A stretch of 64,000 nt of DNA from Andalucia godoyi (Eukaryota; Discoba; Jakobea; Jakobida; Andaluciidae): NCBI GenBank assembly GCA_009859145.1, contig VRVR01000021.1, forward strand, positions 133,507 to 197,506, given 5' to 3'. Positions 38,596 to 48,953 of this stretch are shown here, one piece after another; positions within the stretch are counted from its first letter, which is position 1; each line of letters opens with the position of its first letter. The position numbers were made by a program, and so were the translations under genes. The notes below the pieces were generated by a model that was not told the origin of the DNA, did no database searches, and worked only from the letters and a program-made list of their open reading frames with translations.

Positions 38596-41500
38596 ATGTT
38601 TCGCAACGACAGCATGTTTTCTCCGACTCAGGGAACACAAGAAGCGATCATATTCTGTCATGATTCAGAGAAACTGAAGCAGGAGTTGCTGCAGCGCGCT
38701 CTTGATATTTCTCCTCCAACTCTGGCTCGACTTAATCAAAAGACGTCTTGCATCGGAACCGACGACAAATCGTCTCCAATTCGACCGCTTCTTCTGGAAC
38801 TGCTGGTTTCGCCTGACTCGCCGCACAAGCTGCACAGTTGTGATCCGCATGTTGCAAGCCAACATGAAAAACAGCCATTCCCACAGCAGCAACAAGTACA
38901 CCAGCAGAAAGTGGAACAGGAACACAGGAACAGGAACAGGGGCAGCAGAGACAGCAACATCGAGAGGACGATCAGGATCCCGGAAGACAGAATCCAGGTC
39001 CCGATGATGAAAAAACGGATGAAACGGATGACGGCCCGCATTCAAAAAGGAGAAAGCTATTCAGCTCCAGTTCGTCTTCAGGAAGGCCGTCGATTGATCC
39101 GAAGAGCTTGGCGGATCTTTCGAGGATCTTGTCGGAATGCCAGGCAAAGAGGGACGGCCGGTATAAGAGATATTTGGTGTTGGAAGTATCTGGGCATGTG
39201 CCAATCTCTGGTAGCAGCAGTACATCGAAAAGAGAGAGTATTTTGAGACTTTGGGACGAACAGTACAAGAAGGAGAAGACTCTGAAGCTGAGAGACTCGT
39301 GGATTTCCACTGCTGTCCAAGTAGGTGATCGTGTTCACGTTTCTTTTGATCCGGCTTCGAGCGCAGAAGAGCCGGAAACAGTGTTGGATCACGCGGCAAA
39401 GCATTTGATTGTCACGCAACCAGATTTGCTCCTGAGCGGTTCTAGGGTATCCGAGACACCAATGTGTCCACGTCGAGCAGTGTTAAATGAAAAATTCCGC
39501 GTGCGTCTGTCGATTCCGACCACTGAAGGAATTCGAGAACAAGAGGAGCAGAATACCGAAAAATTGTTCTTTTACGGACATATGGTCCACTCCTTGTTTC
39601 AATGCTGCTTGCGGTTGAAGCGATGGGATCTAGCCTTCTTGAAAAATGCAGCAGCAGTATATCTTGCAGGGGAAGACATCGTTGAGTCGATGCAATTGAT
39701 CGGGTTGACTTACGATGCTGTGTTTCAGTGCATGGAGACAGATAACCACTGGAAATCGATTCAGCAATTTTGCAACTCCTTCGTTTCTGGATCATCTCCA
39801 TTTGACTTTTATGATCAGCAACAGAAGAAATCTTCCTCCACCAAGATGCGCATTCAAGAGGTTTTGGACGTTGAGGAGTGCATGTGGAACCCGAGGATCG
39901 GAGTCAAGGGAAAGATTGATGCCTCGTTGCAAATTCAGATCACAGGTTCAGCCGCCGGCACTGAATTTCATGTGGCTCCTTTCGAAATCAAAACTGGATT
40001 TAACGAGTCGCACAAGGGTTCCTCGATCCACAGAGCACAGGTTATGTTGTACGCTCTCATGATGTCTGATCGACGAGCGGTCCCCGTGTCTTCCTTGCGC
40101 GGTCTTTTGTATTATATGAAGTCGAACAAGCTACATTCTGTGAATGTCCCCTGGAATGAAGTTCGATCCCTCATGCAGCTTCGCAATTCGCTTGCAAGGA
40201 CACTCGAATCCATATCTGCCGAGCCACCCTTTCTGAAGTTCGGTGAAATGCTTGGGAACTGGAATGTTTGTGGCAAATGTTATCAGCTGGCCACGTGTCT
40301 GACAGTCGGAAAAGTATCAGAAGGGGGCTTGCCGCGGAATTCGCAGATTCCTGAAAATGTATGGCACAGCGTTACCCGACACTTGTCAAAGTCTCATTCC
40401 GGGTTTTTCACGCGCTTCTTTCGAATGGTGGAAATTGAAGAGCGATCCGTAGCGACTCTTCGGCGACACATGTGGACGTCTTCTTCTCAAGAGCGTGAAG
40501 CGATTCAAGGAAAGTGCATTGGGTCTCTGGTTCTCGTGCACTTGCGGACTGTGCGCTCAAAGGAAGAACTGGTCGAAGCGGTCAAGAATGTTCTGCGGAT
40601 TGCCTCCGCCCACGGGTTCTCGTCTGTCGACTCCCAAGCGAGTGCAGCAGCCGGTGCAGCGAGTATGATTTCGTGTCGTGCAGAAGACAAGGAAAATTTT
40701 CTTCCAGAAGACGAACTGGCTTGTCAAGTGGAGCAAATAGCTGCGAGTCTCCCCTCAGCCTCTCGAATCATCACGTTTAGAAGGCATGATGGGGCACCAT
40801 CAGTTTCAGTGACGTCGCCCGTGCGTGTGGGTGATCACGTGGTCTTGTCAACGGAGGACGGTGACTGCGGAGTTGCTGTGGGTTATGTTGTGCACGTCGA
40901 CTCCCGTTCTCTATCGATGGTGTCCCATGATTCTCCGGCAAGTCTTGCCAAGGATTCTGGTTCAGTCTCTGAGGATTCCAACGGAGCTTCAAAGCCAGTG
41001 CGGCTTTTTCGAGTTGACGGAGATGAGTCGATCGCATCATTTCAAGTTGCACGGGATAATCTATTGCAACTCATGGATGCTCGTTCAGAATCATCGAAGC
41101 GCCTGCGTGACTTAATTGTGGATCTGCAGACGCCGCATTTTCTACCTTGCAACACAGAATGCTCCCGTCATGTTGTTCCGTTGGATCTGGAAGGGCTCAA
41201 GCGGCATCTCAATCTGGACCAGATCCAAGCCATTCTCCACGTTTTGCGTGCGAATGACTACTCCCTCATTCTTGGAATGCCCGGCACAGGCAAAACGACG
41301 ACTCTGGCTCATCTTATTGCCATTCTCGCCAAGTCTGGAAAGTCTGTTCTTCTATGCTCGTATACGCACTCTGCAGTAGACGCCGTGCTGATGAAACTGG
41401 TGGATTTGTGGCCAGAATTTGTTCGTGTTGGTCATGCTCGGTATGCTCTCTTTGCGTTCTCTTTCTGTCGATGCTTCTGTTTTATTTTTCAGAACACTAA

Positions 41501-42904
41501 CTTCTTCTATTTTCTTTCTTTCTTTCTTCTTCTTTTTTTTGATTGCTTCTGCAATCCACAAGCTCTCATACCAACGAGCACCTGCATCCAGCCATCGCGT
41601 CTCGAACGGTGGATTCCTTGATGACCGCAGAACCCACGTTGTCTTTGCGAGAGATCGTCCATCGACACAAAGTTTTCGCTGCGACTGCTCTGTCTGCTAC
41701 GTTACAGGGACACCCGCTGTTTTCAGCGTGTGGCAGCGGGTCTGGTGGACAATTTTTTGATGTGTGCATCGTTGATGAAGCCTCTCAAGTTACGCTTCCC
41801 GTCGTTCTTGGACCCTTGCTGCTTTCCCGCAAGTTTGTTTTAGTCGGAGACCACTACCAGCTTCCCCCAGTGGTACGTTCTCCTGTGGCGGCGGAAATGG
41901 GACTGGATGACTCCTTGTTCAATCAGCTCGCCCAGGCTCACCCAAACGCTTGTGTTTCCCTCACGCTACAGTATCGGATGAATTCAGACTGTTTGGAGCT
42001 GGCAAATCGGTTAGTGTACTCTGGGAAGCTGAAATGCGGTGGGTCATTGGTTTCAGAAAGACGCCTGGTGCTTCCTCACAGCCGCTCTCCTCAGTCAAGA
42101 TTTTCACGGACCCTCAAGGACTGCCCGGAATGGTTCCGTCGAGTGGTCAGTTCGGACCAGTCCGTGATATGGGTGGATTGTCCGTCCTCCGAGACAGTAT
42201 CTTCGCAAGGTGTGGTGAACCAAACCGAGGCAAATCTTGTTGCAGAAATTGTTGCGGCGCTTGTTCTCGGAGGTTTATCGCATGACAGCATTGGAATCAT
42301 AACGCCACTGCTGAGTCAGTCCCGTCTTGTGCGGGAATCTCTTGGGTGCCTGCCGTTTCTTGGAAAACAAACCATGAACTTCAAACCGACTTCCTGGGAA
42401 AATCTTCGTAGCAAAGAGGCCGATTCTTTCTTGAGCAGTTCAGCAGACTCCGCGTGGGCTGCAACGGACGCTGCAGATGAAATTGAACGTGCGCCGTTTG
42501 TTGCTGGCTCGACGGGCATGTCCATCGAAGTTCATACCATTGACAAATATCAAGGGAGGGACAAGGAATGCGTTATCGTATCGCTTGTGCGTTCGAATTC
42601 AGAGGAGAGAATTGGCGACCTGCTGCGGGATTGGAGACGCATGAATGTTGCTCTCACTCGATCTAAGTCCAAACTTATCATTATCGGAAACGCCGCAACG
42701 TTTGCAATGCAGCCACCCTGGCAGCAAGTTCTGCGGATCGTTCGAGAGAAGAATTGGGTCGTGCAAGTTCCGTCAGAGAAGGAGGTTGACGGCGGGTTGG
42801 ACCGCTGGACATCCATGTTGTCGGAAGAGGCTTTGGAGCACGCCAATCTTGTGGATCTGGACTCTTCTGATCTTGACATTAGTTCTGACTTTGCGCCACT
42901 GTGA
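38596..42904 (+). CDS. DNA2: DNA2 nuclease-helicase, three exons
   Basis: Exon 1 (38596-38839) starts MFRNDSMFSPTQG. A probable 47-bp intron (38840-38886, GTGATC...CCACAG) shifts to the frame of exon 2 (to 41440). A 120-bp intron (41441-41562, GTATGC...AG) leads to exon 3. The predicted protein has about 1379 residues. The Fe-S nuclease has CPRRAVLNEKF (first Cys), GVKGKIDASL, FEIKTG (catalytic), HRAQVMLYAL, and NVCGKCYQLATC (three further Cys). The SF1 helicase has GMPGTGKTTT (motif I), DEASQ (II), GDHYQLPP (III), LQYRMN (IV), HTIDKYQGRDKE (V) and NVALTRSKSK (VI). It cuts and unwinds 5' flaps and resected ends in replication and repair. It is longer than human DNA2 (about 1060), mainly in the linker at about 500-730. 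The first intron could instead be a sequence frameshift. Confidence 0.88.
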
Positions 42905-43029
42905 AAACAATAACCGTGCAAACAAGCAGTCGGACAATCAGGCAAACATCAACATTATTTATAAACGGACGCCTGTTTTTGCATAATACACACACGAGAT
43001 CCCCCAAATGTCGCGCCACATCGACCGAG

Positions 43030-44082
43030 TCAAATCTTTCCTTCCGCCACCTGTCTCGCAATGAATGCAGAACCATCGAGATTCAAGTTCCTGGAGGCGA
43101 ACTGCGTGATCACGCCTATTCCCTTGAGCCAGTCTCGCTTTGGATGGTTCAAAAACGTTCCCTGCACAAACAGCTCTGCATTTGCCTGGACGAAAGCGTC
43201 GTTCGACACCTGATTGTCGCCCAGAACAACAACATACTGCGGCATGACAGCAAGCGAGACGGTCTGTGCGCATTCCAGCAGCGTCTGATAGAGCGCCTGG
43301 AGCGCCTGGATGGCAGCAGGATCGGATCCATCGAGCGCACGGGTGGCGATGTCATGAGCTTGCAGTTCGCAGCCCTTTGAAAAGAACTTGTAAGCCAGCA
43401 CAAGGCCTCTTCCAGAGCACAGATCCTCAAACTCTGGCTTGTGCCTTCCAGCGTACACGACCTGGGCTGCAAATCGCACGAGTTCCGAGTCCGAGGACAT
43501 GGTGATGTGGGATGCTTCGCCTGGAACCACGGATTTCCCATGCACGATCGTTCCAACGCCCATGCCTGTTCCAGGAGCCAACACGACGACGTTGGCCGAG
43601 CCCAGAGAAGGCTGAATCTGCTCGCCGCCAATTCCATGAAAGCACTCCTGGAGCGCATTGGCCTGCGAAAGACCAATGAATCCGTAGCACGCACCTTCAA
43701 GATCGTTCAAAAGACGAGTTGCCCCGCGAGGAAAGAGAAATGGCGGAAGCATCTCCACGGAAATATCCTTGGATCCAAGATAGTTCGTGATGAATGCTGC
43801 TGTCCCGTTGTTCCTCACCGGCCCCGCAACCGCCAACGCAGCTGCCGTAGCCGGCGCCAGATCCGGAATGAGCCGTCGAACCGCAGCTTCAAGTGATTCT
43901 GCAGCGGCCACCAACTCTGCAATCGTCGAAGCATGCAGCTTCCCCAGCGGAACTACGGTCGCCGGAGACCCCAAGGTCACAAGCATCACCCGCGTGTGAG
44001 TGCCGCCGACATCCACTGCAGCCACATATCCAGACGAACTCCGCAGCGCTTCAATTCCAGACTCTGAAATCACGACTGACAT
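43030..44082 (-). CDS. Bacterial-type glucokinase (Glk family)
   Basis: The 350-residue protein phosphorylates glucose to glucose 6-phosphate with ATP. It has the N-terminal ATP loop AAVDVGGTHTRVML, ALAVAGPV, the catalytic-Asp segment LLNDLEGACYGF, the ATP-binding segment APGTGMGVG, the glucose-binding PGEASHITM (ExxxH), and GSDPAAIQALQALY near the end. This is the group-A (Glk) family of bacteria and some protists, not the animal hexokinase fold. It ends 126 bp from DNA2, with which it converges. The ATG at 44082 (MSVVISES) is close to the expected length. Horizontal origin is possible but cannot be judged from one gene. Confidence 0.9.
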   Translation of the reverse strand: MSVVISESGIEALRSSSGYVAAVDVGGTHTRVMLVTLGSPATVVPLGKLHASTIAELVAAAESLEAAVRRLIPDLAPATAAALAVAGPVRNNGTAAFITNYLGSKDISVEMLPPFLFPRGATRLLNDLEGACYGFIGLSQANALQECFHGIGGEQIQPSLGSANVVVLAPGTGMGVGTIVHGKSVVPGEASHITMSSDSELVRFAAQVVYAGRHKPEFEDLCSGRGLVLAYKFFSKGCELQAHDIATRALDGSDPAAIQALQALYQTLLECAQTVSLAVMPQYVVVLGDNQVSNDAFVQANAELFVQGTFLNHPKRDWLKGIGVITQFASRNLNLDGSAFIARQVAEGKI

Positions 44083-44125
44083 TTCCCCACACTCCCCCGT
44101 GTATTTGCTACTTTTAATTCTCTTT

Positions 44126-44281
44126 CTACTCTTTTTGGTTCAAAAGAAGAAGCCAACACCAGAGCTTCCAGGAGAAAGAATTGCTCTCGAGTTGCCCATT
44201 GGTAAAAGCAACACAGAGAGAAGCACCGTCGCTGAACTTGACTTCGATTTCAGACTGCGCAGCATCAAGTGATTCCAACAT
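44126..44281 (-). CDS. Possible small protein or upstream exon
   Basis: A 51-residue frame starts at ATG 44281 (MLESLDAAQSEIEVKFSDGA, then SLCVAFTNGQLES) and stops at 44126-44128. The first 38 residues look like real protein sequence. It lies just upstream of the glucokinase start on the same strand, so it might be a separate small gene, a uORF, or an alternative 5' exon. No donor and acceptor pair in matching phase was found to join the two. Confidence 0.3.
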   Translation of the reverse strand: MLESLDAAQSEIEVKFSDGASLCVAFTNGQLESNSFSWKLWCWLLLLNQKE

Positions 44282-44298
44282 TCAAAAAAATTTAAAAA

Positions 44299-44925
44299 AT
44301 GATTCCCCAAAAGAGAGCATTTATGTTACTGTCCTATAAAAAAGGCACAATACTTAACATCATATACATGTATGAAAATGCAAACCGCGCAATTCGCATC
44401 CGAGAGAAAGATAAGCCAACGAGTTTGAGGGACGATAAAAAGAAGAAGCAAAAAAAACAAAAAAAAACGAACAGCAGCATGCCGGAGAGAAAGAGCAGTA
44501 CAAAGAGAAAAAAAGGAAGAAAAAACGGGCCACACTTCCTTGTGAGGAAAGAGATAAGATCAGGAAACACGTCAAAAATAGGGTTGTCGTCACAAAAGAT
44601 CGGAAACACGGACCAAAGACGAAATCATCATATTATCTCTTCTCACGAGTACATGGAAAAACTGCGTATGCTGCTGCTTGCTGGGAAAGGGTGTGTACAT
44701 ACCATGCATTGCAAAGACTGGTACTGTGAAACGTCCTCTTTTTCATTCTCTCCTATACAGAGTCATATTAATCATAATAATGATAAGAAGAAGGAGAAGC
44801 AGAAGAAGAAGCAGAAGAAGAAGCAGCAGAAGAAGAAGGAGAAGGAGAAGAAGGAAGAGCAGAGGCGGCTGGCAAAGAAGAAAGCGAAAACGAGAATGTT
44901 TTCCAAACAGGAAAACAGTAAATAA
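44299..44925 (+). CDS. Lys-rich ORF, doubtful
   Basis: A 208-residue frame opens at ATG 44299 through A-rich sequence, with long Lys/Gln/Glu runs at both halves (KKKEKQKKKQKKKQQKKKEK near 44785-44845). The middle is less repetitive (YMEKLRMLLLAGKGCVHTMH). Purine-rich DNA easily opens such frames by chance, and no homologous domain is visible. It may be noncoding spacer between glucokinase and the channel gene. Confidence 0.25.
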   Translation: MIPQKRAFMLLSYKKGTILNIIYMYENANRAIRIREKDKPTSLRDDKKKKQKKQKKTNSSMPERKSSTKRKKGRKNGPHFLVRKEIRSGNTSKIGLSSQKIGNTDQRRNHHIISSHEYMEKLRMLLLAGKGCVHTMHCKDWYCETSSFSFSPIQSHINHNNDKKKEKQKKKQKKKQQKKKEKEKKEEQRRLAKKKAKTRMFSKQENSK

Positions 44926-45101
44926 TAGGTAGGGTTCTGGCTTTTGAGAAAACCCTCAAAAGATGAGGACCCCTGAAGAGGAGACTCGACAATTGGGTTT
45001 TTTCTCTTATTATCCAAATAAATTAAAATGAAATGGAAACAGTTTACGTTTTTATCTCCCCAGAGGTGGTGTGGAGGTGGTGCATATTGCTGTAGTTATC
45101 C

Positions 45102-47438
45102 ATGTCGACGTCGACGTCGCGACATCGGCATGTTCGGCCTGCCGTGTCTGTGAGCCATCGCGCGACGCAGCAGCTGAAGATGAGTCTTCGAGAGCGGCTG
45201 CTGCTGTCTCCGTGGCAAAAGTGGCGCAAGTATGGCAAGTTTCCGTTCAAAGCATTCATCCATGTCTTGCTTGTTGCACTGGTTACGCTGCAGTGTTTCT
45301 TGTTTGGAGCCCAGCGAAATACGTACTTGTACAGCCAGACTTCGGCGTTTGAGGACTTGTTTTTCCCCTCGGGAGCGATTGTGGTGGACCCAAAGGACTC
45401 TGGCTACGGGTCTGCGTATGTTGAGTTTGCTCGGATTGGCGATTGGTTGTCCGGGATGCAGAATGCGGTGAACACATATGCGCTGCTTAATGACATTAGT
45501 CCGGACACGTATGGCCTTGTGGACCGCTGGGTGAGAATGTCTGTTGCGCAATTGGCGCACGAAGACGTGGCGAAGCTTGACTACACAAAGCCCATGGATC
45601 GATCGGTGTCGATCCGTGAGTACTGGGTGGACCCGTTCAGCAACAAGTCAATGTACGGGATTTCGAATCCGCCTAGAAGGAGGAGTGCTGTGGATAGCAT
45701 TTTGCACACCACCACCACCGCCGCAACACCTGGAGCAGCAGAAAGAGCAGGAACCGGTGCTGCTGGACAAGACGCAATTGTTGTCGAAAGCGCATCGATT
45801 GCCGGGTTTTGGGAAGAGAATTTTGGCGATGTGGACGATCCTATGGACGAAATGCTGGGACCGTTCAACACTAGCGATGCAAAGTCGGTGCATCGGATGA
45901 TGTCAAGAGTCGTGTTTGTGGACTTGTCGTTTCAGGTTGAAGCGGCCAATCTGTTGCCGAATGTTCCGCAGTGCATGGAATGGACTATCAAGATCCATTA
46001 CGACTTTGCTGCACGAGGCGGTCTTATCCGGCAGTTCATCCAGAGCGATGCCAAGGTTTGCGAATCCCAGTCTTCAAAGATTATTGATGCATCTGCGTCA
46101 CCGGTTATTTGGATTTCTGTCCTGTGCATCATCACATCACTCTTTTCGATATTGCTGACGGTACGCCAGATGGTGTCAATACTGAGCATTCGCTCCCACC
46201 TGCCTAGCGACACCGTCGAAGGGTCTGTTGTTTCGCGTTCAATGTCTCCGTCTCCGTCTCCGTCTCCGTCTCCGATGCCCACGGTTTCATCGAACATCCA
46301 TTTCAATCTCGCAGCATTGAAGACTGTATCGTTTGGAATGATTCTGGGTCTTCTTAATCTGTGGACGATTGTGCATGTTATTTCTGCAGTGATGAGCATA
46401 GTGTCCTCCGGAATGCTGATCGCAACAACTCTGTACAAGTATGCTGATGAGGAAACGGTGGCTTTCTTTGTAGGGTTTGATGCCTTGTTTTCGTGGGTGA
46501 ATTTGTGTCGATATTTCGAGTATTCTCCAAAGTTTTATCTTTTGATTCTCACGGTGCGCCGCGGAATGCCCAACGTCGTCCGCTTTATCATCGGAACGGC
46601 TCCCATATTTATTGGCTATACGGTGTTGGGAACTGTTCTGTTTGGACCGTACACTCGCTTTTTTGCAGACTTTGATCAGGCGGCGGTCACGCTGTTTGCT
46701 GTTCTAAATGGAGATGAAATCCACGATGTTACGGCTGCTGTTTTCTCGAGAAATCCAGCACTGGGAATCATTTCTAGAATCTACATGTTTTCGTTTGTTG
46801 CGCTGTTCATTTACACGGTGCTGAATATTTTTATTCACATCATGGAAGATGGATTCTTCTCGGCTAAGGAGAATCCAGGAACGACCGCGCGTGCTGAAAA
46901 GATTGCGAATCTGATATTGGGTCCTTCCGCCCCACCACCGCCTCCCGTGGTACATTCTCGCCTCGGAGATGGCCGTTCGCAACAGGATGAGGAGTCCCGA
47001 CTGTTGATGGCACAAGCCCATGAGGAAGACTCCAGTTCACCAGGCAATTTGTTAATGATGCCCGTCGGCGGCGGCTCGGCAGGGATGCAATCGGAAGGAT
47101 TTTCGTCGTCAGCCACAAGTTCAGCATTTCCAATGACTGCGGGTTCGTCGTACTCTTCACAGGGAAACGAGCCTGCTGATCATCATTACCACCACCGAGG
47201 GCACCAGGGCGAAGGCCAGCCGGATCACGGACATCCCTTCCATGAGCTACTAGGGACTCTTGAGCAAGTACAGCAGTATCTGCGATATGCGGTGTACGGT
47301 TCTGGAATCTCTCCTGAAGAACGGTTTTGCCTGCAATTGATCCAGGATTCTTCGCGGAGACTGCTGTCAGTTCGCAGCGCGCGGCATGAGCAAGTGGGGC
47401 AACGTCTAGAACCGCAAGTTGCGCCAGGCATTCAATGA
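45102..47438 (+). CDS. Mucolipin-like (TRPML) cation channel
   Basis: The 778-residue protein follows the TRPML/PKD2 plan. TM1 is at about 46-70 (FKAFIHVLLVALVTLQCFLF), preceded by the family-typical MSLRERLLLSPWQKWRKYGK. A large luminal loop follows (about 71-330). TM2 is SPVIWISVLCIITSLFSILL, then TM3-TM5, the pore helix and filter AAVTLFAVLNGDEIHDV (about 528-544), and TM6 MFSFVALFIYTVLNIFIHIM. The NGDE filter differs from NGDD of animal mucolipins. Known members are endolysosomal Ca2+/cation channels gated by phosphoinositide; that is inferred. The cytosolic tail is Gly/Ser/His-rich. Start is the ATG at 45102; a second at 45180 would also leave TM1 complete. TM2 is followed by a (SP)n run. 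Confidence 0.88.
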   Translation: MSTSTSRHRHVRPAVSVSHRATQQLKMSLRERLLLSPWQKWRKYGKFPFKAFIHVLLVALVTLQCFLFGAQRNTYLYSQTSAFEDLFFPSGAIVVDPKDSGYGSAYVEFARIGDWLSGMQNAVNTYALLNDISPDTYGLVDRWVRMSVAQLAHEDVAKLDYTKPMDRSVSIREYWVDPFSNKSMYGISNPPRRRSAVDSILHTTTTAATPGAAERAGTGAAGQDAIVVESASIAGFWEENFGDVDDPMDEMLGPFNTSDAKSVHRMMSRVVFVDLSFQVEAANLLPNVPQCMEWTIKIHYDFAARGGLIRQFIQSDAKVCESQSSKIIDASASPVIWISVLCIITSLFSILLTVRQMVSILSIRSHLPSDTVEGSVVSRSMSPSPSPSPSPMPTVSSNIHFNLAALKTVSFGMILGLLNLWTIVHVISAVMSIVSSGMLIATTLYKYADEETVAFFVGFDALFSWVNLCRYFEYSPKFYLLILTVRRGMPNVVRFIIGTAPIFIGYTVLGTVLFGPYTRFFADFDQAAVTLFAVLNGDEIHDVTAAVFSRNPALGIISRIYMFSFVALFIYTVLNIFIHIMEDGFFSAKENPGTTARAEKIANLILGPSAPPPPPVVHSRLGDGRSQQDEESRLLMAQAHEEDSSSPGNLLMMPVGGGSAGMQSEGFSSSATSSAFPMTAGSSYSSQGNEPADHHYHHRGHQGEGQPDHGHPFHELLGTLEQVQQYLRYAVYGSGISPEERFCLQLIQDSSRRLLSVRSARHEQVGQRLEPQVAPGIQ

Positions 47439-47490
47439 TCCTCACAGTGCACCAGCATGTGGTTGAATGATCTCAAACCCCGATTCGTTT

Positions 47491-48504
47491 TTACTGCACC
47501 TCTTCCACAACTGGTCCCCGCGCTGGGCAATCTTCGCATTCATAAATCTGCAGTGACTGCCGCGCCTCGTAAGACCTCGGCGGTTGCACACTGCTGTGTT
47601 CGGGCAAGGACTTGCGAATATCTCGAATTGAATGAACATGTTCTACGATTCTTTCTTCCACGATCACTTGGATGCTGTGGATTTGGACAAATGATGCATT
47701 CTGGTCCTCCGTCCAACACGGATCCCGGACTTCTGAATGTCTTGTTGGCGATTTGTTGTAGCCTCGTCCCCAGTATCGATCCTCCAGAGATCGCTTGGCG
47801 CCCGTTCTTCTTGACAGCATTACACGATCTGCAGGGCTCAACAAGGCTTTTGGCGCCAGCTGCCTCATCCTTTGGCAATCTGGGGTGCCGTCATGGCCAT
47901 CATCGTTACCGTTGTCACCTTCTTCGTCTTCGAAGACGCAGCACAGCCGGGGGCTGTTCGGAAAATGTTCTCGATCCTGCAAAAGACATTCGTTGGCATG
48001 CATCGAGGAGTACATCTGGTCATAGACTTGCTGGAAATAAAGTAGAAGGTCTCCGAGGTTCTCGATCCTTTTTTCGCTTATCTGGATCATTTCATCCAAG
48101 AAGAACTGTGCGCGTTTGATGTTTGTTTTTGGTAGAAATGTGAGTCTCTCGGGGCGTCCAGTCCTTTTTCACGCAGTCAAAATGTGAAAGCGAATAAAAT
48201 AATAATAATAATAATAATAATAGTAATAATAAATTCAAAAAAAGTAAATTAACAAACTGCATACTCTTTGAGGAGAAGACGGATGCAGACGGCTGACAAG
48301 GTTCTGCACTTTCACCAGAGACTCTCTGTATGTTTCCAGGACGTTGGAGCCTTCCGCTATGAGCTCGGCTAGGAAGTCTGCATTAGGACCAGTTTTGTCA
48401 TTCGACCACGGAAAACGAAAACTGTGCTGGGGATAGTGCGATCCAACCAGATACTTTTGAAAAAACTGTTCATCCTGCTTCACAGCAAATCCCACAACGT
48501 CCAT
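47491..48504 (-). CDS. Two-exon hypothetical protein
   Basis: Exon 1 (48265-48504) starts MDVVGFAVKQDEQFFQKYLV and ends LHPSSPQR at a GTATGC donor. The intron (48148-48264, 117 bp) is AT-rich with a (TAA)n tract and has a TTTTGACTG branch-like site. Exon 2 resumes in phase 0 after CCCCGAG as RLTFLPKTNIKRAQFFLDEM and IQISEKRIENLGDLLLYFQQ. The 298-residue product is helical at both ends, with an acidic Gly/Asp/Asn middle (EDEEGDNGNDDGHDG). A segment IQVIVEERIVEHVHSIRDIR has a SNARE-like heptad look, but no transmembrane tail follows, so I do not assign it. It converges on the channel gene with about 52 bp between stops. Confidence 0.65.
48198..48232. repeat. (TAA)n microsatellite in an intron
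   Basis: About ten TAA/ATA units lie within the predicted 117-bp intron of the 47491-48504 gene. The tract contributes to the long AT-rich stretch typical of introns here. Confidence 0.9.
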
Positions 48505-48953
48505 ATTTTTTAAAATATTAAAAACTATCCTTTAAAAACGTATTATCGCACCAGAGAAGAAGTCCATTCTGGAAAAATTAAATAGTGAAAACAATGGGGA
48601 AAAACAAAAAAAACCCAGCGCAATCCGAGGGGAATACATGGGAAAAATAATGCGAGACACGAGACACGAGACACGAGACACGACCTTTTCTCGTGTTCCT
48701 TCCTTCCTCTCCGTCTGTGCACTACTCTCGTGCATGCACTATCGTGCAACACGGTCCGTTAAATACTTGTGCGAATTGTTTTTGGGGAATTAAAGAAAAA
48801 TGGAAAGCACAATTTGCCTTTCTGCTGTTGTCGTTCAGCATATGAATACGTATTGAAAACCACAACATTAACGAGCAGTCGTTGCTTACGAATTGGTCTA
48901 CTAACGTACAGGGGAGAAAAAGAAAGGAAAAAAGAAAAAGAAAAAAAGGAAAG

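Noticed and set aside
47457-48119. 220-codon plus-strand ORF
   Set aside because: It is antisense to the better-supported two-exon minus gene and has low-quality composition.
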